Of a DNA stretch of 64,000 bases, positions 12,501-23,962 are shown piece after piece. The number at the start of each line of letters is the position of its first letter. Within the stretch, counting starts at the first letter, position 1. The position numbers and the translations under genes are program-made. Origin of the DNA: Anaeramoeba ignava (Eukaryota; Metamonada; Anaeramoebidae); assembly GCA_028826165.1 (NCBI GenBank), contig JAPDFW010000073.1, positions 91,001 through 155,000 on the forward strand, given 5' to 3'. The notes beneath the pieces were generated by a model, which was given only the letters and a program-made list of their open reading frames with translations, was not told the DNA's origin and made no database searches.

Positions 12501-13263
12501 AAATAAATTTTTAAATAAATTATTAAATAAATTTTTAAATAAATTTTGAAATAAATTTTCAAATAAATTATGAAATAAATTATTAAATAAATTATTAAAT
12601 AAATTTTAAATAAATTATTAAATAAATTTTGAAATAAATTATTAAATAAATTATTTGATAAATTTTGAAATAAATTTTGAAATAAATTATTAAATAAATT
12701 TTGAAATAAATTTTTAAATAAATTTCTAAATAAATTTTGAAATAAATTATTAAATAAATTTTGAAATAAATCTTGAAATAATTTTCTAAATAAATTTTGA
12801 AATAAATTTTAAAATAAATTTTAAATAAATTTTCAATTAAATTTTGAAATAAATTTTTAAATAAATTTTGAAATAAATTATTAAATAAATTTCAAATAAA
12901 TTATTAAATTACTTTTTTCCCTCTTTGCCAAATAATTATGCTTTCTCCACATGTTGTATAAACAATTTGTTTATATGATGCAATTGATTTTATTTTTAAA
13001 GGTTGTTGTTCACTAACAATTTTAAGTCTTAATTTTGATCCCTTTTATTTTTTAAAAAATTAATTTGAATTTAAATTTTAATTTTAATTTTAATTTAAAT
13101 TTTAATAATAAAAAAATTTTTTTTTTACAGAAAATATTTGAAAAGAATTTCCAATTGAAGTTGTTAAATAATATTCTTTTCCAGAAATTCTAATATGAAA
13201 AGGAGTTGAATCAGTAATTAAACCAAGAGCTCTATAAGGATAAAATAATTGACTTGATTCCAT
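6530..13263 (-). CDS. UTP21: UTP21/WDR36, U3 snoRNP (SSU processome) WD40 protein
   Basis: Five exons on the minus strand: 13263-13129, 13041-12913, 9230-8336, 8239-8109, 8002-6530; 920 aa, like human WDR36 and yeast Utp21. The first exon has the YRALGLITD start typical of the family. Two WD40 propellers follow (ETFGKLLLSATEKGKIQLWE; PGWNSEIKCISQSPVVDVIG; SPSGDFLATTHADSLGIYLW). The C-terminal Utp21 domain opens with the signature IDIIKERNKPIEPPKKPETV and ends in the usual helical region. Family role: assembly of the UTP-B subcomplex and 18S pre-rRNA processing in the nucleolus. No frameshifts. It is divergent from POLA2 (135 bp between starts). The second intron is 3,682 bp and carries a mobile element. 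Confidence 0.95.
9822..9847 (+). repeat. Left terminal inverted repeat
   Basis: 26 bp starting CTATCATGTTCCTCG, perfect inverted match to 11958-11983. Confidence 0.9.
10381..11430 (+). repeat. 10-bp minisatellite, about 105 copies of ATTTCATTTA
   Basis: Almost perfect decamer array. Variants are single C/T changes (ATCTC, ATTCC) and two 9-bp units near 10701 and 10951, which shift the register. It lies wholly inside the inverted-repeat element. No ORF. Confidence 0.97.
11958..11983 (-). repeat. Right terminal inverted repeat
   Basis: 26 bp ending AGGAACATGATAG, perfect inverted match to 9822-9847. A near copy of its inner part (AAGTCTCATATTGAGGAA) lies immediately inside at 11940-11957. Confidence 0.9.
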
Positions 13264-13398
13264 TTTTAATAGAAAAAAAAAATGAAAAAAATGAAAAATT
13301 AAAAATGAAAAAAAATTTTTTGAATTAAAAAAAAATCGTTAATAATTTTTTTTTCATTTTTTTTCTTTCATTTTCTTTTTTAATTCAAAAATTTAAAA
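13264..13398. promoter_or_regulatory. Shared divergent promoter of UTP21 and POLA2
   Basis: 135 bp between the two start codons. Each side carries the recurrent T-tract/TCA/T-tract motif in its own sense: minus strand at about 13279-13297 and plus strand at about 13347-13380. No other elements recognised. Confidence 0.6.
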
Positions 13399-15985
13399 AT
13401 GGATTCTAATTCTGTTTTACTTTCTTATGGAGAAAATATTCAAATTCCTGAAAATAAATCAAAAATTAATTTAAAAATTAATTTAATTCATCCTAAAAAT
13501 TTTCATCATTCAATAAATTTTCAAGATATTTATCAAAAGAAATCAGAAAGTACAAATTAAATTTAAATCAAATTAAATTCAATTCAAAATTAAATTCAAA
13601 ATTAAATTCAAATTCAAATCAAATTCAAATTAAATTTAAAATTAAATTCAAATTTAAATTAAATTCAAACTAAATTAAATTAAAATCAATTTAAATTCAA
13701 AATTAAATTCAAAATTAAATTCAAATTAAAATTCAATTAAATTAAATTAAACTAAATTCAAATCAAATTCAAATCAAATTAAAATTAAATTCAAATTAAA
13801 TTCAAATTAAAATCAAATTAAATTCAAAATTAAATTAAATTAAAATCAAACTAAATTAAATTAAATTAAAATTCAATTCAATTCAAAATTAAATTCAAAT
13901 TCAATTCAATTCAAATTAAAATTAAATTCAAATTAAAATCAAATTAAAATTAAAATCAAATTAAATTTCAAATCAAATTCAAAATCAAATAAAATAAAAT
14001 CAAATTAAAATCAAATTAAATTCAAAATTAAATTAAAATCAAATTAAATTAAATTCAAAATTAAATTCAATTTTAAATTCAAATCAAATTAAATTCAATT
14101 TTAAATTCAAATCAAATTAAATTCAATTTTAAATTCAAATCAAATTAAATTCAATTTTAAATTAAATTAAAATTAAAATTAAAATTAAAATTAAAATTAA
14201 AATTAAATTAAATTAAAATTAAAATTAAATTCAAATTCAAATTAAATTAAATTCAATTTTAAATTCAAATCAAATTAAATTCAATTTTAAATTCAAATCA
14301 AATTAAATTCAATTTTAAATTAAATTAAAATTAAAATTAAAATTAAAATTAAAATTAAATTAAATTAAAATTAAAATTAAAATCAAATCAAATTCAAATC
14401 AAATTCAAAATCAAATTCAAATTCAATTCAATTCAAATTCAAATCAAATTCAATTTCAAATTAAATTAAAATTAAATCAATTTCAAAATTTAATTAGAAT
14501 TAATTGATAAAGGAGATGAACTTTCATTAATGATGAAACAAAAACTTGGTTTAAATGAAACTACAAATGAATTAACTATGATTGTAAATTAAATTATTTC
14601 CAAAATTATTTCAAATTAAAATTGTTTTTTAAATTAAATTATTTTTTAAATTAAAATTGTTTTTTAAATTAAATTATTTTTTAAATTAAAATTGTTTCAA
14701 TTTAAAATTATTTTTAAAATAAAAGACTCAAGTCATAAAATTCGGAAGAATTTGTTTCGATCAATCATCCCAAATTAAATCTCAAACTCCTTTTTTAGAA
14801 CCATTTCACTCAACAAAAAGTTCTCGAATAAGTTTAAACATTTCAGAATTACAAAATTATTCACTTTTTCCAGGACAAACTGTTTGTGTTCAAGGAACTC
14901 AAAACGAAACAGAAATTATAGCAAAAGAAATCATAACAGGAATTTTTCCTGAAAAAAATAATCAAATGAATCCAAAAGAAATAAATAATTGTTCACTTAA
15001 AATATTTAGTGTTCATGGACCTTATTCATTTTCAAACAACTTGGAATTTTCTTCACTGAAAAAATTGGAAAATTTGATCAAAGAAGATCAACCAAATGTT
15101 GTCATTTTAATGGGACCTTTTATTGATTCCAATAATAAAACAATCGATATTCAATCACAAAATTTCCATTTAATTTTTCAACAAAATTTTGGATCATTCA
15201 TTGCAAATATTGATGCTCATTGTAGATCAAAAGGAATCCAATTTCCTTACTTTATTTTTGTTCCTTCTCTTGATGATCTTGTTTCTCAAAATTGGTTTTT
15301 TCCTCAACCTCCGTTGAAATTTATCGATCTTTTTGAACAGAATTCAATGATGAATCATTTGGATTCTTTCATTTATTTTTTCCCTAATCCTTGCGTTTTA
15401 AATATTAATGGAATCACTATTGCTATTTCTCCAGAAGATATTTTATTTAATCTAAAAAGATATGAAGTTGTGAAAAAAAATCAAAATGAAGATTCAATGG
15501 GAAGATTAGTTCATTATTTATTAAATCAACAAAGGTAATTCAAAATTGAAAAATAAATTTTTTAATCATAATTCATTTTTGACACTTTTTTTTTTTGATT
15601 TGATTTTAGTTTTTTTCCTTTATTTCCTATTCCAGATAATTTACCAATTGATATATCAAATTATTCTTTATTTTCTCTTCCAATTTTACCTGATATTTTT
15701 CTTTTTGGTTCTAAATTTATTTATTTTATTAAAGTAAAAAAAAAAGCAAAAAAAAAAGTGGAATTTATTGATAAAAAAAATTTTTTCTTTCTTTCTTTCT
15801 TCTTTTTACTTTTTTGATTATTTTAGGAAATTGGAAATGTTTTAGCAATTAATCATGGACATTTAACTTTAGGAGAATCATTTGGAAATTTTGCAAAAAT
15901 TCAAATTTCACCAAATTTTAATTTAATAAAAAAAGAAGATGAACCAATTTTTAAAAGAATTAAAGTTGAAATTTATAAAATTTAA
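13399..15985 (+). CDS. POLA2: DNA polymerase alpha subunit B (primase-polymerase accessory subunit)
   Basis: Five exons: 13399-13549, 14498-14583, 14726-15534, 15610-15733, 15827-15985; 442 aa, shorter than the human ~600 aa protein, mainly in the N-terminal part. OB-fold region: KFGRICFDQ ... LQNYSLFPGQTVCVQG. Inactive phosphodiesterase-like domain: VHGPYSFSN, DQPNVVILMGPFIDSNN, FIFVPSLDDL ... PQPPL, FFPNPCVLNINGITIAISPE. C-terminal segment: LPDIFLFGSKFIYFIK ... AINHGHLTLGESFGNFAKIQ. These match the family block by block. Role: regulatory scaffold of the Pol alpha-primase complex at replication initiation. No frameshift. Shares a promoter region with UTP21. Confidence 0.94.
13550..14497 (+). 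repeat. 948-bp repetitive intron 1 of POLA2
   Basis: AAATTAAATTCAAATC-type repeats, G-free on the sense strand for long stretches. A ~30-bp unit (AAATTCAATTTTAAATTCAAATC) recurs near 14090-14160 and again at 14250-14320, each time followed by an AAAATT run, so a ~170-bp block is duplicated. Donor GTACAA, acceptor AATTAG. Confidence 0.85.
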
Positions 15986-16129
15986 ATTTAAAATTTTAAT
16001 TAAAAAAAAAAACGAATAAATGAGTCAAAATGATAAGAAATTATTAATATTTACGTTTTTTTTTTTAATTAAATAAAAAAATTTTTTTCATTTTTTTCAT
16101 TTTTTTCCAATTTAAAAAAAAAAGAAGAA

Positions 16130-19100
16130 ATGACTTTAATAATTGGTCGTAAAACAATAAATTTTAATGATATTTTTTCAGTTGTTTTTTATTCAAATAA
16201 AGTAATTTGTGATCCAGCTTCATTAGAAATTTTAAAAGCAAATGAAGAAACAAAATTAATTTCAAAAGAAGAAATTGAAGAAGAAAAAAAAAACATTTTA
16301 AAAGAAAATAAAATAACAAAAATAGAAGAGAATTTAATAAATGAATTTTTAGAAAATCAACAATTTAAAAGAATTTTTTCAAGAGCTTCAATTTTAATTT
16401 TATTAATTAAAGTTTTAAAAGGTTCTTTTGCTAGAATTGAAATTGCTCAATTTCTTTCTGATTTATTGAATAATCAAATTCATCCTGTTATTTTATTTGA
16501 AAATGAAACAGAAAGTGTTATTAATTTTATTCAAATTTTTAATGGAGTTGGTGATATTATTTCTTCAGGTTTATATTTGAAAATTTATTTCAAAATTTAT
16601 TTAATAATTTATTTAATAATTTATTTAGAAAATTAATTTGAAAATTTATTTAATAATTTATTTAAAAATTTATTTCAAAATTTATTTCAAAATTTATTTT
16701 AAAATTTATTTTAAAATTTATTTAAAAATTTATTTGAAAATTTATTTAAAAATTTATTTAAAATTTATTTAAAAATTTATTTCAAAATTAATTTCAAAAT
16801 TTATTTAAAAATTTATTTAATAATTTATTTAAAATTTATTTCAAAATTTATTTCAAAATTTATTTCAAAATTTATTTCAAAATTTATTTAAAAATTTATT
16901 TAAAAATTTATTTCAAAATTTATTTCAAAATTTATTTAGAAAAATTATTTAATAATTTATTTCAAAATTTATTTAATAATTTATTTAAAAATTATTTAAT
17001 AATTTATTTAAAAATTTATTTAAAAATTTATTTAATAATTTATTTAAAATTTATTTAAAAATTATTTAATAATTTATTTAAAAATTTATTTCAAAATTTA
17101 TTTAATAATTTATTTAAAAATTTATTTAATAATTTATTTGAAAATTTATTTCAAATTTATTTAAAAATTTGAAAATTTATTTAATAATTTATTTCAAAAT
17201 TTATTTAGAAATTTATTTCAAAATTTATTTCAAAATTTATTTCAAAATTTATTTAAAAATTTATTTAAAAATTTATTTAAAAATTTATTTAATAATTTAT
17301 TTAAAAATTTATTTCATAATTTATTTAAAAATTTATTTCAAATTTATTTAATAATTTATTTTTAAAATTTATTTAAAAATTTATTTAATAATTTATTTAA
17401 TAATTTATTTAAAAATTTATTTAAAAATTTATTTTAATAATTTATTTAAAAATTTATTTCATAATTTATTTAATAATTTATTTAAAAATTTATTTAATAA
17501 TTTATTTAATAATTTATTTAAAAATTTATTTAAAAATTTATTTAATAATTTATTTAATAATTTATTTAAAAATTTATTTAAAAATTTATTTCAAAATTTA
17601 TTTAATAATTTATTTAAAAATTTATTTCAAAATTTATTTAATAATTTATTTAATAATATATTTAATAAATTTATTTAATAATTTATTTAAAAATTTATTT
17701 AATAATTTATTTAATAATTTATTTAATAATTTATTTAAAAATTTATTTAAAAATTTATTTAAAAATTTATTTCAAAATTTATTTCAAAATTTATTTAAAA
17801 ATTTATTTCAAAATTTATTTCAAAATTTATTTAATAATTTATTTAATAATTTATTTCATAATTTATTTCAAAATTTATTTAATAATTTATTTAAAAATTT
17901 ATTTAAAAATTTATTTAAAAATTTATTTCAAAATTAAAATAAAGATGGTTCAAAAAAATCATTATCAGAAGAATTGCAAAAATTTGAAATGAAACCACCA
18001 GGAATTACATTAAAAGAATATCAAGCAATAACACATACAATTTTCATTTCTTTAGCAATTGCAGCAATAAACGGTTCAATTTGTGAAAAAATTTTCGACT
18101 TTGCAGACCTTTCTTCAGCACTTTCTTGTGAAGCATTTGAAGTTGATCCAGAACCATTTGATATGAAATTCAACGATCATTCAAGAATACATAAAATGCA
18201 ATCCAAAGTTGCAAGTAATTTGAGAGATTTACTTGAAGGATCACGAATTTCAAAAGCAAAAAATTATTCAAACAAACAAAGTAAAGAAAAAACAGACAAA
18301 CAAAATCAAGAATGGGAACAAAAACAATCAACAAGTTTTGCTCACATTTCACAATATCATGGAGCTGCAAGATCTTTGGCAAGTTCTGCTGTGCTTTTAA
18401 TCAAAATGGAGCTTGATTCATGTGAAAATTTTGGGATTAGTCAAGATGAAAAAAAACAAAAAGGAAACAAAAAATCAAGAAAACCAACACTTTCACTTAA
18501 TAGCGGAGCTGGCATTTTCTCAAAAGAACCAATAACCCAATCAATGATTGTTATTCAGTCTGTAATTAGCTCTTTTTATAATGGATGCATTAATCGTTCA
18601 ACTAAAATAACTGAGAAAATCCAAAAAGAAAATGAAAAGGAATATAAAAACCAAATGGTTTTAAAAACAGAAAAATTACAAAAAGAAATGAATGAATTGG
18701 AAGAATTGTCAAGAAAAAAATCACTAGAAATGAATAAGCAAGATTCCAAACAAGAAATATTTGATACAAATTCATTCCCGCTTGAAACAGGAATTTACAC
18801 TTTTTTTGTTCTGAAAAAATTGATTGAAATTATTGAAAATGAAGTTGTGATTTCAATGTATATTTTGGATTCCAAACAAGAAGAATTAGTTGAAAAATTC
18901 AACATTCAACAAGAAAGAAAAATGAAAGCAATGAATCAAAAACAAAAACAAAAACAAAATCAAAAATCAAAATCAAAAACAACAAAAACCAAAGGAGCCG
19001 CCAACATTGCCATTAGGATTAGGAACAAAGTCTTTTTGGCTTTATATTTGCGAAAAAGCAGATTCAGGAGAGAAAAAAAAGCCAGGAAATTATTATCAAT

Positions 19101-20584
19101 ACATGAATCAATTAGTTTCAAAGGAACTTAATTTTTTTGAAAAACAAGAATTTATTTCGTGGTTAACTGTATTATTTGCAGGATCGAATAAGATTAAAAA
19201 ACTTGTCCCTCCAAAGGGAACACGAGATTTCGGACCGTTTCAAATGAGAATTCGCGAGAAAGTATTTGATATCATTAAATCAGTTTTCAAAAAACATGGA
19301 GCTGTTGAAATCGACACACCAGTTTTTGAACTGAAGGAAACATTGCTGAACAAATACGGAGATGAAGGTGATAAATTGATATACGATCTTGCTGATCAAG
19401 GAGGAGAAGCATTGAGTCTGCGATATGACTTGACAGTTCCGTTTGCAAGATTTTTTGCAAACAACGGATTCAAAGACACAAAAAGATATCACATTGCCAA
19501 AGTTTATCGTCGCGATACTCCCTCAGCAGCGCGTGGAAGATACCGCGAATTCTATCAATGCGATTTCGATATTGTTGGCAATTACGAGAGATTGTTTCCT
19601 GATGCGGAATGTCTTTCTGTTACAACAGAAATTTTGCAACAAATTCCAGGAATTGAAAATTTTGTTATCAAAGTAAACCACAGAAAATTACTTGATGGAA
19701 TGATGGAAGTTTGTGGAGTTCCCAAACAGAAATTCCGCACAATTTGCAGTTCAATTGATAAACTTGATAAGGAGGATTGGAAGAAAATCAAACAAGAAAT
19801 GATTTTTGAAAAAGGATTGGATGAAGAAACAGCAAATCGCATTGGAAAATTTGTGGAAATGAAAGGCAACCCTTTCGAATTGTTAAAGAACCTTCGAGAT
19901 GGGAAATTATTAGAAGGAAATAAATCTGCAGAACTTGCTCTTGAAGAGCTTGAAATATTGTTTAATTATTGTGATTATTTGGGAATTTTGAAAAAATTAA
20001 GTTTTGATTTGAGTTTATCAAGAGGTTTAGATTATTACACTGGCGTTGTTTATGAAGCGATTCTGACAGATTCGCTTGGTTCAAGAGTCGGTTCAATTGC
20101 CGGTGGAGGAAGATATGATGATCTTTTATCCATGTTTAGTAATTCTCGTCAAAAATTTCCTGCTGTTGGTGTTAGTATTGGAATTGAAAGAATTTTTACA
20201 ATTGTTGAACAACTTGAAATTCAAAAAATGAAAAATCAACAGAAAAATATTAATGATTATGATAGTGATCTTGTTAGAGTTAATGAAGCAGATGTTTATG
20301 TTGTTTCTATTGGTAAATCTCCTCTTGTTGCTCAACAGAAACTTCGTATTGTTAAATCTTTATGGGATTCTCAAATTAAAGCTGAATTTTCAATGGCAAA
20401 AAAACCTAAAGTTTCAGACCAAATTACTTATGCTTTGGAAAATAGAATTCCTCTTATTGTTCTTTTGGGTGATGATGAAATTGAAAAGAAAATTGTTAAA
20501 GTGAAAATTTTGAAAATTAAGGAAGAAAAAGAAATTCCACAAGATCAATTAATTGATTTTATTAAAAAACAATTAGAGAAATAA
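16130..20584 (+). CDS. HARS: Histidyl-tRNA synthetase with long N-terminal extension (one apparent frameshift)
   Basis: Exons 16130-16568 and 17945-20584. The catalytic part has motif 1 (PPKGTRDFGPFQMRIREKVF), motif 2 (YRRDTPSAARGRYREFYQCD), the HisA signature (LSRGLDYYTGVVYEA), motif 3 (AVGVSIGIERIF) and a C-terminal anticodon-binding domain with a Lys-rich insert near 20230. It charges tRNA-His in the cytosol. About 600 residues precede it; their layout recalls the extended N-terminus of plant cytosolic HisRS, as I remember it. The reading frame changes by one base within the CAAAAA-rich stretch ~18935-19000. There is no GT-AG intron there, and one extra nucleotide explains it (corrected length ~1,025 aa). 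As an essential conserved gene, a sequence error is likelier than true inactivation. Confidence 0.92.
16569..17944 (+). repeat. 1.4-kb repetitive intron of the HisRS gene
   Basis: AAAATTTATTT units with AATA, TCAAA and GAAA variants on the sense strand. Donor GTTTAT, acceptor AAAATAAAG. It is the same repeat, in the same transcriptional sense, as the UTP21 intron. Small open frames inside are artefacts. Confidence 0.9.
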
Positions 20585-22762
20585 TTAAAACAAAATTTAA
20601 AACAATTTCAAATAAAATTCAAACAAATTCAAACAAAAATTCAAATAAAAATTCAAATAAAATTTTTTATCCGATTTTTATTTTATTTATAAATATAAAT
20701 AATTTAAATAATAATTAATTTATATATTAATTAGGAAATAAATTTAAAATAAATAAAATAAATAATTTATTAATAATTTATTTAATAATTTATTTATTAA
20801 ATTAAATAATAAATTTAATTTAAATTTTTTATCCGATTTTTATTTTATTTATAAATATAATTAATTTAAATATTAATTAATTTATAATTAATTAGAAATA
20901 AATTTAAAATAAATAAAATAAATAATTTATTAATAATTTATTTTAATAAAATTTACAATAATAAATTTAATTTAAATTTTTATCCGATTTTTATTTTATT
21001 TATAAATATAAATAATTTAAATAATAATTAATTTATAATTATTTAGGAAATAAATTTAAAAATAAATAAAATAAATAATTTATTAATAATTTATTTAATA
21101 ATTTATTTATTAATTAAATATTAAATTTAATTTAAATTTTTATCCGATTTTTATTTTATTTATAAATATAAATAATTTAAATAATAATTAATTTATATAT
21201 TATTTAGGAAATAAATTTAAAATAAATAAAATAAATAATTTATTAATAATTTATTAATATTTTATTTATAAATTAAATAATAAATTTAATTAAAATTTTT
21301 TATCCGATTTTTATTTTATTTATAAATATAAATAATTTAAATAATAATTAATTTATATATTATTTAGGAAATAAATTTAAAATAAATAAAATAAATAATT
21401 TATTAATAATTTATTAAATAATTTATTTATAAATTAAATAATAAATTTAATTTAAATTTTTATCCGATTTTTATTTTATTTATAAATATAAATAATTTAA
21501 ATAATAATTAATTTATATATTAATTAGGAAATAAATTTAAAACGAATAGAATAAATAATTTATTTAATAATTTATTTATTAATTAAATAATAAATTTAAT
21601 TTAAATTTTTATCCGATTTTTATTTTATTTATAAATATAAATAATTTATATAATAATTAATTTATATATTATTTAGGAAATAAATTTAAAATAAATAAAA
21701 TAAATAATTTATTAATAATTTATTTAATAATTTATTTAATAAATTAAATAATAAATTTAATTTAAATTTTTATCCGATTTTTATTTTATTTATAAATATA
21801 AATAATTTAAATAATAATTAATTTATATATTATTTAGGAAATAAATTTAAAATAAATAAAATAAATAATTTATTAATAATTTATTTAATAATTTATTTAT
21901 TAATTAAATATTAAATTTAATTAAAATTTTTATCCGATTTTTATTTTTATTTATAAATATAATTAATTTAAATAATAATTAATTTATATATTATTTAGGA
22001 AATAAATTTAAAATAAATAAAATAAATAATTTATTAATAATTTATTTAATAATTTATTTATTAATTAAATAATAAAATTAATTTAAATTTTTATCCGATT
22101 TTTATTTTATTTATAAATATAATTAATTTAAATAATAATTAATTTATATATTATTTAGGAAATAAATTTAAAATAAATAAAATAAATAATTTATTAATAA
22201 TTTATTAATATTTTATTTATAAATTAAATAATAAATTTAATTAAAATTTTTATCCGATTTTTATTTTATTTATAAATATAAATAATTTAAATAATAATTA
22301 ATTTATATATTATTTAGGAAATAAATTTAAAATAAATAAAATAAATAATTTATTAATAATTTATTAAATAATTTATTTATAAATTAAATAATAAATTTAA
22401 TTAAAATTTTTATCCGATTTTTATTTTATTTATAAATATAAATAATTTAAATAATAATTAATTTATATATTAATTATGAAATAAATTTAAAACGAATAGA
22501 ATAAATAATTTATTAACTAATAGAAATGATTTTTAAATTATTTTATTATTAAATATTAAAAGAAAAAAATTAAAAAAAAATTATTAAAAAAATAAAAAAA
22601 TTAGTAATTATTTTTATATTTCATATTATTTTATATAGCATTAAATTAATATGTTAATAATAAAAAATAAATAAAAAAAAAAAGAAAAAAAAAAGAAAAA
22701 AAAATTTTTTTTTAATTTTAATTTTTTTCATTTTTTCTTTTGATTTGTTAGAAAATAAAAAA
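20585..22762. repeat. Tandem satellite, about 12 units of ~160 bp, downstream of HisRS
   Basis: Each unit contains ATCCGATTTTTATTTTATTT followed by AT-rich sequence with ATTAGGAAATAAATTTAAAA. The ATCCG landmark occurs near 20669, 20831, 20982, 21142, 21302, 21462, 21611, 21772, 21932, 22093, 22252 and 22412, spaced 149-162 bp. The array decays after about 22510 into A-rich sequence with a T-tract/TCA motif (22722-22740) that probably belongs to the eL28 promoter. No genes inside. Confidence 0.95.
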
Positions 22763-23962
22763 ATGAGCAGTTCATTAGTTTGGGAAATTGTTGGAAAACA
22801 AAGTTGTTTTATTTACAAAAAAAAAGGAGTTGTTTTTAATGCAGAACCAAATAATTTAGCAAATTTAAACAAACCACATTTTTCACAATTTGCTCAGGAA
22901 TCATCTGTTAATATTATTCCAAAAAAAACAGGAGGATATCAACTTATTATTTCAAAAGAAGAAGTAAATCAAATTTAATATTAAAATTAAAATCAAAATT
23001 AATATTTAAATTAAAATTAAAATTAAATCAAATTAAAATCAAATTTAAATTAAAATTAATATTTAAATTAAAATCAAAATTAATATTAAAATCAATATTA
23101 ATATTAAAATTAAAATTAAAATTAAAATTAAAATTAAAATTAAAATTAAAATTAAAATTAAAATTAAAATTAAAAATTAAAATTAAAATTAAAAATTAAA
23201 ATTAAAATTAAAATTTAAATTTAAAATTAAAATTAAAATTAAAATTAAAATTAAAATTAAAATTAAAATTAAAATTAAAATCAAAATTAAAATTATAAAT
23301 AAATATTAAAATTAAAATTTAAATTAAAATTAAAATCAAAATCAAAATCAAAATTAAAATTAAAATCAAAATTAAAATTAAAATTAAAATTAAAATCAAA
23401 ATTAAAATTATAAATAAATATTAAAATTAAAAATTAAAATTAAATTAAAATTAATATTAAAATTATAAATAAATATTAAAATTAAAAATTATAGTTAGCT
23501 ACTTATAGATTTCCAAAAAATTCTTTTGAAACCTTTGATATTACTGAAGATTTCAAAAACAATGTTACCAAAATTCAAGAAATTATGAACAAAAAGAAAT
23601 TTAATAAGAAATTAACTAATTATATTTTAGCAAAATTATACAGATTAAATCAAGTTGAAAAAAGAACAAATTATTTAAAGAAAAAACAAGAAAAAGAAGA
23701 AAAAGAACAAACAATTGAAGAACAAATTGAAGATGAAGTTACTTCAGTTCCTTTTACACCAAAAACTAAATCAAAAGAAACAGTTGAAGAACCTAAAGAA
23801 ACTGTTGAAGAACCAAAAGAAACAGTTGAAGAACCAAAAGAAACAGTTGAAGAACCAAAAGAAACAGTTGAAGAACCAAAAGAAACAGTTGAAGAACCAA
23901 AAGAAACTGTTGAAGAACCAAAAGAAACAGTTGAAGATATGAAAGTTGAAGATAATAACTAG
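22763..23962 (+). CDS. RPL28: Divergent ribosomal protein eL28 with acidic heptad-repeat tail
   Basis: Two exons, 22763-22972 and 23495-23962, joined in phase (ISKEE|LATYRFPK); 225 aa. Residues 1-70 match the eL28 start: SSLVWEIVGKQSCFIYKKKG and FNAEPNNLANLNKPHFSQF, compared with W.iv..n.sf..k and EPNNL.n.n in known eL28. The second exon aligns more weakly with the helical eL28 C-terminus (FKNNVTKIQEIMNKKKFNKK). After it comes a charged region and eight KETVEEP-type repeats (23775-23945), not part of any eL28 known to me. Normal eL28 is about 125-145 aa and basic. Role: 60S subunit component if functional; a specialised paralogue is possible. Confidence 0.72.
22973..23494 (+). repeat. 522-bp intron of eL28 made of AAAATT repeats
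   Basis: AAAATTAAAATC-type hexamers with essentially no G. Donor GTAAAT, acceptor TTATAG. Confidence 0.85.
23775..23945 (+). repeat. In-frame 21-bp repeat encoding KETVEEP
   Basis: Eight units of the GAAACAGTTGAAGAACCAAA type, one encoding KETVEDM at the end. Only A/T third-position changes separate them, so the array looks recently expanded. Confidence 0.92.

Larger units (their letters stand above)
9231..12912 (-). repeat. 3.7-kb intron of UTP21 made of AAATAAATTT-type repeats
   Basis: Outside the inserted element (9822-11983) the intron is an irregular 9-12 bp repeat, AAATAAATTT(T/A/G/C), at 9240-9820 and 11985-12907. On the sense strand it reads AAAATTTATTT. The acceptor next to exon 3 is AAATAAAG. 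Confidence 0.9.

Noticed and set aside
16130-18990. N-terminal part of HisRS as a separate aromatic ammonia-lyase gene
   Set aside because: No MIO-forming Ala-Ser-Gly motif is visible, and the exon runs into the synthetase with only one base out of frame.
18935-19000. Frame change in HisRS as an intron or programmed frameshift
   Set aside because: No GT...AG pair fits in the A/C-rich stretch and there is no stop-codon-linked slippery site; a one-base length error is simpler.
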